The notes beneath the pieces were generated by a model. The model was not told where the DNA came from. It was given only the letters and a program-made list of their open reading frames with translations, and made no database searches. This document shows, piece after piece, positions 1-5,737 of a stretch of 23,113 nt of DNA; within the stretch, counting starts at the first letter, position 1; every line of letters begins with the position of its first letter. Position numbers and translations under genes: made by a program. The stretch is from CAZGVW01 sp964529265 (GTDB lineage: Bacteria; Planctomycetota; Phycisphaerae; Phycisphaerales; UBA1924), in NCBI GenBank assembly GCA_964529265.1, contig CAZGVW010000219.1, positions 1 to 23,113 of the forward strand. Reading direction: 5' to 3'.

Positions 1-2
1 CA

Positions 3-141
3 CCCACCAGTGCGAAGCACCCCACGCGCACCACTGCGCGCGCCACTGCCGGCTCGCCCACCAGCGCAAAGCACCCCACGCGCACCACTACGGGCGCCAC
101 AGGTGGCTGGTCCACCAGAGCGCAGCGCCCCACGCGCACAA
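3..141. repeat. 54-bp tandem repeat, about 2.6 copies
   Basis: Three consecutive units begin at 3, 57 and 111, each opening with CCACCAG and carrying a CCCCACGCGCACCACT-like core (16-35, 70-89, and a diverged copy from 124). The period is exactly 54 bp. Unit 3 decays after about 141, and the array may extend left of the window. The unit starts with a small palindrome, GTGC-GAA-GCAC at 11-20 in unit 1. The array lies just downstream of the DUF3303 gene on the minus strand. A plus-strand reading frame runs through it as an 18-residue Pro/Arg repeat, but that frame continues antisense through the DUF3303 gene and is probably not translated. Confidence 0.8.
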
Positions 142-173
142 CTCCACCTGATGCACACGTCGCCCCAGCGCAA

Positions 174-452
174 TTACCCGCCACTCGTCCCCCCCACCCC
201 GGCCCAGAACTCCACCGAAGTCTGCACGGGGAAGACCTCGAAATCGACCAGGTCGCTCCACCGGCTCATCCACACGTCGAGCAGCGCGCGATCGGGCGAC
301 TCCATGACCTGGAAGCACAGCGCCCCCGCCGGGTCAACCCACGAAGCGATGTACACAACGCCCTCCGACGCCATGCGCCCGCAAGCGCGGAAGCGCTCTC
401 CGACAGCGCGATGGTCCCCGTTCCTGAACCGCTCAATGATCATGAACAGCAT
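174..452 (-). CDS. DUF3303 family protein
   Basis: A 92-aa soluble protein with no signal peptide or membrane segment. It matches the small DUF3303 family from its opening MLFMIIERFRNGD and the central SWVDPAGALCFQVME, followed by a D-x-W-x-x-R-W-x-D-L region and a C-terminal PVQTSVEFWA. The family is a compact alpha/beta ferredoxin-like fold of unknown biochemical role. The length is normal for the family. The start is the ATG at 452; an internal ATG at 443 is possible, and no clear ribosome binding site precedes either. Downstream (below 174) lies the 54-bp tandem repeat. Upstream is a gap of about 210 bp containing the heptamer array. I assign no function beyond the family. Confidence 0.8.
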   Translation of the reverse strand: MLFMIIERFRNGDHRAVGERFRACGRMASEGVVYIASWVDPAGALCFQVMESPDRALLDVWMSRWSDLVDFEVFPVQTSVEFWAGVGGTSGG

Positions 453-573
453 GCCGGACCGTAGGCGTCACGCCGCGGCGGCGCTTGCTCACCATTGCAG
501 AGCACGCGCCCCGCACGACCCATCCCACGCCCCCGCCGCGCACTCTCTTCCCCATCTACCACCTACCAATCCC

Positions 574-636
574 AGTATTCCGCATTCCGCATTCCGCATT
601 CCGCATTCCGCATTCCGTATTCCGTATTCCCTATTC
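574..636. repeat. heptamer tandem repeat CGCATTC, about 9 copies
   Basis: Five perfect copies of CGCATTC (581-615) are followed by two CGTATTC copies (616-629) and one CCTATTC (630-636), with a partial copy at 574-580. The array sits 26 bp before the OsmC start codon. The sequence before it (551-570, CATCTACCACCTACC-like) and after it (645-662, CTGCCTACCGTCTACC-like) is also low complexity. Matching sequence in the opposite orientation lies downstream of the same gene. Confidence 0.9.
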
Positions 637-662
637 CCCCGCCTCCTGCCTACCGTCTACCC

Positions 663-1139
663 ATGCCGCCCCACCCCCACACCGCCGTCGTCTCCTGGCG
701 CCGCGTCGATTCGCCTGAGGATTTCGCCGCGGGACGCTACTCGCGCCAACACACGTGGGGGTTCGATGGCGGCCTCGTCGTCGATGGTTCGCCCTCGCCC
801 TTCGTCGTGAAAGAGCCGTGGTCCGACGCCGCGGCGATCGATCCCGAAGAAGCCTTCGTCGCATCCATCTCCAGTTGCCACATGCTCACGTTCATCTACG
901 TGGCGCAGAGGGCCGGCTTCATCGTCGATTCGTACGAGGACCACGCCGAGGGCCTGCTGACGAAGCACCCCCAGACCGGCGCCATGTGGATCAGCGACGT
1001 GAAACTCCGTGTGAAGATCGAATACAGCGGCGGGCGCACGCCGTCACCGTCGGAAGAAGACCACCTCCACCACCAGGCGCACGAACAGTGCTTCATCGCG
1101 AACTCGGTGAAGTCGAAGGTTGAAGTCGTGAAGGGATGA
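663..1139 (+). CDS. OsmC family organic hydroperoxide reductase-like protein
   Basis: A 158-aa cytosolic protein of the OsmC/Ohr superfamily, thiol peroxidases that reduce organic hydroperoxides. The family's two redox cysteines are visible: Cys72 in the helix SISSCHMLTF and Cys143 in HEQCFIANSVK. Glu63 (DPEEAF) is in the usual position before the first Cys. The HTW-FDGG stretch near residues 30-37 and the C-terminal IANSVKS resemble the OsmC subfamily that includes SACOL1771-type proteins rather than classical Ohr. The frame is open further upstream (from 495), but that extension would translate the heptamer array. ATG 663 gives a family-length protein and is preferred. No good ribosome binding site is visible. 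It lies alone between two repeat tracts, convergent with the acetyltransferase at 1341-1943. Confidence 0.9.
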   Translation: MPPHPHTAVVSWRRVDSPEDFAAGRYSRQHTWGFDGGLVVDGSPSPFVVKEPWSDAAAIDPEEAFVASISSCHMLTFIYVAQRAGFIVDSYEDHAEGLLTKHPQTGAMWISDVKLRVKIEYSGGRTPSPSEEDHLHHQAHEQCFIANSVKSKVEVVKG

Positions 1140-1140
1140 C

Positions 1141-1232
1141 GGAATGTGGCGGATGGAATGTGGCAGGTGGAATGTGGTAGGTGGAATGTCGAATGTGGGA
1201 AGGGCATGCGGAACACGGAATACGGAATACGG
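1141..1232. repeat. GGAATG(TGG)/GGAATAC repeat tract after the OsmC gene
   Basis: The OsmC stop codon is followed by five GGAATG-containing units (from about 1141, 1154, 1169, 1183 and 1190), then by heptamers GGAACAC and GGAATAC (1211-1230). The 16-bp end of this tract (1217-1232) is the exact reverse complement of 615-630 in the array upstream of the gene. The tract also contains GGTAGGTGG, complementary to CCACCTACC near 559-567. It could act as a 3' mRNA structure or as the second arm of an inverted-repeat element. No coding function is seen. Confidence 0.8.
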
Positions 1233-1312
1233 GCAAAGTCGTGTCTTGCGCGCATCCCCAACTCCGCGTCCCTCCGCGCCCCTCTGCGTTCCTGCCCCTC
1301 TTCCCCTCCCTC

Positions 1313-1342
1313 CTCCGTCTTCCTCTGTCTTCCTCCGGGTTC
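1313..1342 (-). repeat. 30-bp repeat, copy 1 (inverted relative to copy at 11917)
   Basis: Read on the minus strand, this 30-bp purine-rich stretch is identical, base for base, to 11917-11946 between argB and argF. It is built of GGAAGAC/AGAGGAAGAC-like units. It overlaps the last two bases of the stop codon of the acetyltransferase at 1341-1943, so in both places the repeat lies immediately 3' of a gene. The surrounding sequence (1260-1312) is of the same pyrimidine-rich, low-complexity style but is not shared exactly. Confidence 0.85.
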
Positions 1343-1943
1343 ATTCCCCTTCCACACGAGCGCGCAACCGCGCCTCGACCTCCGGCCACTCCTCGGCAAT
1401 CACGCTGAACACCACCGTGTCGCGCGTGCGGCCGTCTGCCCGAACCCAGTCGCGCCGCAGCACGCCTTCGCGCACGGCGCCGAGTTTCGCGATCGCCGCC
1501 TGGCTCTGCACATTGCGCAGATCCGTCCGCAGCGTCACGCGCGCCGCGCCCATGTCGGCGAACGCGTGGCGCATGAGCAGCAGTTTGCACTCCGGGTTCA
1601 CCACCGTCCCCCGCGCCGCCGGCGCATACCACGTGCGCCCGACCTCCAGTTTCCGGTGGGCCGGATCGATCTCGATGTACGAGGTGCTTCCGATCACCGC
1701 GCCGCCGTTCTGCATCACGACCACGTACACATGATTCTGCGGCGGCGCGTGGTACCGCGTTAGCCACGCTCCGAACGATTCCTCCGTCCACGGATCCGGC
1801 CAGTGGGCGAAGTGGGTGAACGTCTCCCGCGGCGTCGCGGCAAAGAGCGCGGGAAGATGCGTGGGCGCCACCGGCTCGAGCCGCACGTGGCGCCCTTCGA
1901 GGATTGGGTGCTGCGCGGACCAGTCTGGAGGGGATGGGGTCAT
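1341..1943 (-). CDS. GNAT family N-acetyltransferase (RimJ/RimL type)
   Basis: A 200-aa acetyltransferase of the RimJ/RimL-like COG1670 group, which transfers acetyl from acetyl-CoA to an amine of a protein N-terminus or small molecule. Family features are the N-terminal LEGRHVRLEPVAPTHLPALF strand-helix, the central VIGSTSYIEIDPAHRKLEVG, and an acetyl-CoA-binding region around residues 103-125 (WYAPAARGTVVNPECKLLL). The end NVQSQAAIAKLGAVREGVLR is the conserved alpha4-beta7 segment with the N-xx-S-xx-A-I-xx-LGA pattern. The canonical Q/R-x-x-G-x-G/A loop is replaced by the AARGTVVN form usual for this subgroup. ATG 1943 is supported by length. The substrate cannot be inferred. Its stop codon overlaps the 30-bp repeat. 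Confidence 0.88.
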   Translation of the reverse strand: MTPSPPDWSAQHPILEGRHVRLEPVAPTHLPALFAATPRETFTHFAHWPDPWTEESFGAWLTRYHAPPQNHVYVVVMQNGGAVIGSTSYIEIDPAHRKLEVGRTWYAPAARGTVVNPECKLLLMRHAFADMGAARVTLRTDLRNVQSQAAIAKLGAVREGVLRRDWVRADGRTRDTVVFSVIAEEWPEVEARLRARVEGE

Positions 1944-2146
1944 TCCGCGGCATCATGCAACCGCGGGCCCGGTTCAGCCATGCCCCCCGCGACCCTGCCG
2001 CGGAAGGCCACGCTGGCCGGCCCCGCTGAGGCGAACGGCCCCGGTTCCGCGCTTCCTCCCGAGGGCGCCGGCGGGGCCTGAGAGAGGCGTCGCCGGGCGA
2101 GGGTTCGGGGGATCTGGGGGAATAAGGGAGGAGAGGAACCGATTTT

Positions 2147-2182
2147 ACCTTGAGAGGCCGACTAGGATCGGTAGACTCAGGT
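2147..2182 (+). other. imperfect hairpin in the FG-GAP gene leader
   Basis: ACCT (2147-2150) pairs with AGGT (2179-2182), GAG (2152-2154) with CTC (2176-2178), and CCGA (2158-2161) with TCGG (2168-2171). This leaves one bulged T, an AGG/TAGA internal loop and a six-base terminal loop. With the two GC-rich hairpins downstream it suggests a structured 5' region. It does not match a riboswitch class I know. Confidence 0.35.
2150..2177 (+). promoter_or_regulatory. possible sigma-70-type promoter for the FG-GAP gene
   Basis: TTGAGA (2150-2155) and TAGACT (2172-2177) are separated by 16 bp, in one of the few AT-richer patches of the window. The spacing suits a housekeeping promoter, giving a start near 2184 and a leader of about 110 nt. 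The same bases can also fold as a hairpin (2147-2182), so the two readings compete. Confidence 0.35.
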
Positions 2183-2293
2183 GGAGTTCGCGCTCCCCGC
2201 GGAAGGGGAGGCGAACGGCACGGGCGGAAGGGCCGCCGCGGCGGGCGAAAGCCCGTTCCGGCGGAGGTCAACGCGGCATTCAGGAGGCGCCTC

Positions 2294-3739
2294 ATGTCTC
2301 GCGATCAGAGGATGTGTCGCCGGGCGGTTGTCTGCGCTGCTGCGACCGTGTCGGCGGCATCGGGTTGGGCGTTCGCGCAGGTGGATTTCCCCGCCGGCGG
2401 CGCGCACCGCGTCTTCAGCGGGGTGATGGCGGGCGACCACTTCGGCGCCGCGGTGGTCGGGATTCCGGACATCGACCTGGACGGCCGGCCGGACGTGGCG
2501 GTCGGGGCGTATTTCGACACATCAGGCGGGCCGGGCGCGGGGCGTGTGGTGATGTACTCCTCGAACACCGGCTTGTTCGCGGGCGAGTTCCAGGGCGGCA
2601 TGAACGACTGGGTGGGCTATTCGCTCGCGATGCGGGGGCAGGAAATCATCGTCGGCGCGCCGTGCCACAGCACGCCGTTTGACGCGAGCGGACGTGTGTA
2701 CGTGACGACCGCGGCGGGTGCGGACTTCGACGTTCTGGATCCGTTGAATCCCTTCGCGTTCGAGTACTACGGATCCGCGGTCGCCAGCGCGGGGGATCTG
2801 ACGGGCGACGGGATCGAGGAGTACCTGGTCGGCGCGTTCTCCGTGGAAGACGAGGGAGCGCAGTTTACGGGCCGCGCGCGGGTGCATCACGGCGTGACCG
2901 GGGCGCAGCTTCAGCTCTTCAGCGGTGAGGGCGCCGGCGACAAGTTCGGCTTCGCGGTCGCGGGCATCGGACGGAACAACGCCGACATGACGCCGGATAT
3001 TGCGATCGGCGCGCCGCGGAACGACGGGGTCGGGACGAACGTCGGGCGCGTATATCTGCGGTCCGGGTCCGACTGGTCGCTGATCCGCGCCATCAACGGG
3101 CCCTCGGAGTTCTCGCTGTTTGGGGAATCGATTGCGCCGATGGGCGATCTTGACGGGGATGGGCGCGGAGATTTCGCGGTGGGTGCGCCCGGCGCGAACA
3201 GCGTGCTCATCTACTCGGGCGCGACAGCCGGGCTCGCCGGGTCGGTGATCCGGACGCTCACGCCGCCGGACGGCCCGGGGCTGTTCGGCCGGCGCATGGC
3301 AAACATCGGCGACGTGGACGGCGACGGCGTGAACGACTTGGTGATCGGGGCGCCGGACTGGTCGTCGACGGTGGGGCGCGTGTACGTGTTCTCCACGGCT
3401 TCGGGGCGATTGCTGTACACGGTGACGGGCGAGCTGCAGGGGACGGATTTCGGCAACGCCGTGGCGGGCGCCGGCGACGTAAACATGGACGGGCGCGCCG
3501 ACATCCTCATCGGGGCGCAGAACTTCGTCTCGGCGCGAGGGCGGGCGTACCTCGTGCTGTCGCCCGTCATTGCGCCGCTGTGCCCGGCCGACTTCAATGG
3601 CGACGGGCAGGTGAACTCGTCAGATCTCGCGACATTGCTGGCCAACTGGGGGAACGCCGGCGTTGGCGACCTGAACGCGAGCGGCTCGGTGAACAGTTCG
3701 GACCTTGCGCAACTGCTCGCGGCATGGGGGCCGTGCTGA
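2294..3739 (+). CDS. secreted FG-GAP repeat protein with GC-type dockerin-like C-terminus
   Basis: A 481-aa exported protein. Residues 1-28 form a signal peptide: basic start, hydrophobic AVVCAAATVSAASGWA, and a likely cut after AFA before QVDF. About seven FG-GAP repeats of an integrin-like beta-propeller follow. Their Ca-binding or GxP cores lie near residues 58-72, 117-123, 167-181, 227-241, 284-299, 338-354 and 394-408, for example GDLDGDGRGDFAVGAP. Residues 430-481 are a dockerin-like module: Cys430, two EF-type loops (DFNGDGQVNSSD at 433-444, DLNASGSVNSSD at 459-470) and a terminal WGPC. This Cys-bounded module is typical of Phycisphaerales secreted proteins and is thought to anchor or sort them. 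ATG 2294 has an AGGAGG site at 2282-2287. The frame is open upstream to 2150 but lacks a signal there. Its stop lies 3 bp from the convergent gene. Confidence 0.92.
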   Translation: MSRDQRMCRRAVVCAAATVSAASGWAFAQVDFPAGGAHRVFSGVMAGDHFGAAVVGIPDIDLDGRPDVAVGAYFDTSGGPGAGRVVMYSSNTGLFAGEFQGGMNDWVGYSLAMRGQEIIVGAPCHSTPFDASGRVYVTTAAGADFDVLDPLNPFAFEYYGSAVASAGDLTGDGIEEYLVGAFSVEDEGAQFTGRARVHHGVTGAQLQLFSGEGAGDKFGFAVAGIGRNNADMTPDIAIGAPRNDGVGTNVGRVYLRSGSDWSLIRAINGPSEFSLFGESIAPMGDLDGDGRGDFAVGAPGANSVLIYSGATAGLAGSVIRTLTPPDGPGLFGRRMANIGDVDGDGVNDLVIGAPDWSSTVGRVYVFSTASGRLLYTVTGELQGTDFGNAVAGAGDVNMDGRADILIGAQNFVSARGRAYLVLSPVIAPLCPADFNGDGQVNSSDLATLLANWGNAGVGDLNASGSVNSSDLAQLLAAWGPC

Positions 3740-3742
3740 CCT

Positions 3743-4480
3743 TCAGACGCCGTGCGGAAGCGCGGCGAGCGCGCTCGTGATGACGGCGGATTCGATTCGG
3801 CGCCGCGGCGAGCCGGGGCGCGCCAGCCATTCCTGACTGACCTCGAGTTCGACGCCGGCGTAATCCGCGACGCGAAAGCGGCGGCGCAGGAACGTCGTGA
3901 GGCCGTCGGCTGTTCCGAGATAGGGGTAGTTGCGGCGGACGCGGAGGGATGGATCGATCGTGCGCAGGCCGGCGATCCATTGGTCGCAGAGCGTTCGCTC
4001 GGCGGCGCGCAACGGGTCGTACAGCAGGCCGAGGTCAGCGGTGCGCGTGACGCCGTTCAACGACGGCGTGAAGGAATGAACGCCGATGTGCGCGACGCGG
4101 GCGCCGTCGGCGATCCACTGCGCGATGATGGCTTCGACGCCGGTGCGATGCGGCCTGTAGTGACGCCCGAGGATGAGTTGCTTCTCGCCGGCGGGCAGGC
4201 CCTTCGTGAACTCAGACCACAGGCGCGGATGACCCGGGGAGCGATTGAGTTCGATGAGCAGCCGCGTGACGGTGGCTTCGACGAGCGGAGCGTGCAGAGC
4301 CTCGGAGAGGCGCCGGGCGAGGCGGAGCGCGCCGATGTCGGACCCGCGGTGGCTTGCCAGGGCGCGCCTTGCCGCGGCGGAGCGGAAGAGCGGACGCCAG
4401 CGGGCCGGAACCTGCGCGCCGCCGTGCTCACAAGTGAGCAGTATGCGCCAAGGGCGCTGCGCTGATCGCCGCGTGCTCAT
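3743..4480 (-). CDS. N-formylglutamate amidohydrolase family protein
   Basis: A 245-aa protein of the N-formylglutamate amidohydrolase family (PF05013, HutG-like), metal-dependent hydrolases that cleave an amide on glutamate-type substrates. Visible family motifs are TCEHGG (16-21, likely metal-binding Glu18/His19), SHRGSDIGA (43-51), LNRSPGHPRLW (79-88), HIGVHSFTP (131-139), DLGLLYDP (149-156) and ELEVSQ (211-216). ATG 4480 overlaps the stop of the GCS2-like gene in an ATGA junction, which supports this start over the longer open frame. It is the last gene of the four-gene cassette. There is no histidine-degradation gene nearby, so N-formylglutamate is probably not the true substrate. Hydrolysis of a product or protecting group made by the cassette's ligases is a better guess. 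Confidence 0.85.
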   Translation of the reverse strand: MSTRRSAQRPWRILLTCEHGGAQVPARWRPLFRSAAARRALASHRGSDIGALRLARRLSEALHAPLVEATVTRLLIELNRSPGHPRLWSEFTKGLPAGEKQLILGRHYRPHRTGVEAIIAQWIADGARVAHIGVHSFTPSLNGVTRTADLGLLYDPLRAAERTLCDQWIAGLRTIDPSLRVRRNYPYLGTADGLTTFLRRRFRVADYAGVELEVSQEWLARPGSPRRRIESAVITSALAALPHGV

Positions 4481-5724
4481 GGGAGGAAGGGCTCGTCGGC
4501 TTGCATGCAGTCGCACACGCGCGCGTAGACTTCGTGGAGCCTTTCGCGGCGCGCATCTCCGGCGACGGTCTGCGCGATGCGCCGCGCGAGGCAGCCGCGG
4601 CTGAGGATGACGTCCATGGCCGGGGCATGCTCGCGCCATTCGGGTGTGGGCGCCGCGAAGCGCTCGATGAGCGAGGCCCAGAGGTCGCGGGCGGAGCAGC
4701 GGGATGGTCCGCGCCAGCCGAGGAGGCTCAGGTATGAGGAATCCTCGATGACGGCCTGATCGGCGTCGCGAATCACGCGCAGGAGGATATCGGCCAGGGG
4801 CTCGACTTCCACTTTGCGCAGTGCGGGCTGATCCGCGAGGGCGCCTTCAGCCAGCGCGCGTGTGACGGCGACCGTCGCGGCGACGATGGCGACGTCAGCC
4901 GCGGGGCGCTCCTGCACATCGATGACGCGGATCTCGATGGCGCCGCGGTCGAAGCGGGCGATGCAGCCGCGGGCGTTGGCCCACTCGTAGCGGAGGATGC
5001 CTTCTGGGTCGTGCGGCTCGAGTTCGCCGTAGAGGCGATCGAGCACGAGGCGCTGGTAGTCGTCGTGCGAGAAGACGGGTTCGGGGATGACTCGTCCGGC
5101 CATCATGGGAATGCGGCGCGAGTTGTTGCGGTACACCTCCATGCGCGTATCGAGCAGGCCGGTGAGGCGGCCATCGGCGATGGGCGAACTCGCGGCGAGA
5201 GCGGGAAGGATCGGGAGCAGAACGCGAAGCGCGGCGTGAAGGCGGCCGAACTCCTCATCGTCTCCGAAGGGGAGGTTGATGTGGGCGCTCTGGAGGTTGC
5301 CCCAGCCGTGGCCGCGGCAGGAGAAGATGCGGTCGAACGCGGCGTACACCACGTTGTATTCGTGCGGCCAGAGGGTCATCTCGCGCTCCGGGTCCATCCA
5401 CGGGTGCATCGCGCCGGGCATGAGCCGTGCGCCCATGGGCGCCAGCAGTTCGTTCATTCGGCGCACTTCGCCCTGCATGCGCGACGCGAGCCCGGAGAGC
5501 GAGCGCACAGGCTCGGTGGTCTTCATCTCGATGACGTGCGCAGCGAGTTCATTGGACCACGTGACGGGTCCGCGCTCGACGTCGCCCTGGATCACGCCGC
5601 TCTCGGCTTCGATGAGGCGATCGGCGATGGGGCGCACGTCGAGCGTATCGGCGCTCACGATCATGTGCTCGAGTTCGACGCCGACGACCTCGAAGAGCCG
5701 GTATGGATAGGCTGCGGTGGTCAC
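4477..5724 (-). CDS. GCS2-type glutamate-cysteine ligase-like (carboxylate-amine ligase)
   Basis: A 415-aa enzyme of the GCS2 family (PF04107), whose members join the gamma-carboxyl of glutamate or a similar acid to an amine using ATP. The signature GVELEHM (15-21; Glu17 and Glu19 as metal ligands) is followed by MPGAMHPWMDP (102-112), QSAHINLPFG (145-154), SSPIADGRLTGLLDTRMEVY (179-198) and the GAIEIRVIDVQE strand near residues 262-272. These match the YbdK/EgtA-like branch. The start is GTG 5724, 13 nt after the ATP-grasp stop; no in-frame ATG is nearby. The stop overlaps the next start (ATGA). Without gshB or an ergothioneine set nearby, plain glutathione or ergothioneine synthesis is not indicated. 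The substrate is unknown. Confidence 0.87.
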   Translation of the reverse strand: MTTAAYPYRLFEVVGVELEHMIVSADTLDVRPIADRLIEAESGVIQGDVERGPVTWSNELAAHVIEMKTTEPVRSLSGLASRMQGEVRRMNELLAPMGARLMPGAMHPWMDPEREMTLWPHEYNVVYAAFDRIFSCRGHGWGNLQSAHINLPFGDDEEFGRLHAALRVLLPILPALAASSPIADGRLTGLLDTRMEVYRNNSRRIPMMAGRVIPEPVFSHDDYQRLVLDRLYGELEPHDPEGILRYEWANARGCIARFDRGAIEIRVIDVQERPAADVAIVAATVAVTRALAEGALADQPALRKVEVEPLADILLRVIRDADQAVIEDSSYLSLLGWRGPSRCSARDLWASLIERFAAPTPEWREHAPAMDVILSRGCLARRIAQTVAGDARRERLHEVYARVCDCMQADEPFLP

Positions 5725-5737
5725 GCGAGCATGCGCC

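Larger units (their letters stand above)
1944..2293. other. 350-bp non-coding region between divergent genes
   Basis: This divergent spacer separates the acetyltransferase (-) from the FG-GAP protein (+). I see no credible gene in it. It contains an 8-bp inverted repeat GGCCCCGC/GCGGGGCC (2019-2026 and 2071-2078) and a 12-bp direct repeat GAGGCGAACGGC (2028-2039 and 2208-2219). The AT-richer patch at 2135-2182 carries a possible promoter or hairpin. Two further hairpins precede the start codon: CTCCCC-GCGGAA-GGGGAG at 2193-2210, and CGGGC-GAAA-GCCCG with a GNRA tetraloop at 2242-2255. Confidence 0.7.

Noticed and set aside
574..636. Heptamer array as a CRISPR
   Set aside because: The units are 7 bp with no spacers, and no cas gene is present.
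10..810. 266-codon plus-strand frame with an 18-residue Pro/Arg repeat
   Set aside because: It runs antisense through the DUF3303 gene, then through the heptamer array and into the OsmC gene out of frame; it reflects the repeats, not a protein.
2140..2260. Cyclic-di-GMP or other known riboswitch upstream of the FG-GAP gene
   Set aside because: A GAAA tetraloop and neighbouring stems are present, but the conserved bases of the riboswitch classes I know are not.
3743..5724. Histidine degradation or glutathione synthesis genes
   Set aside because: The families overlap with HutG and GshA-like enzymes, but hutH/U/I and gshB are absent and the neighbours are a RimK-like ligase and a C39-like peptidase.
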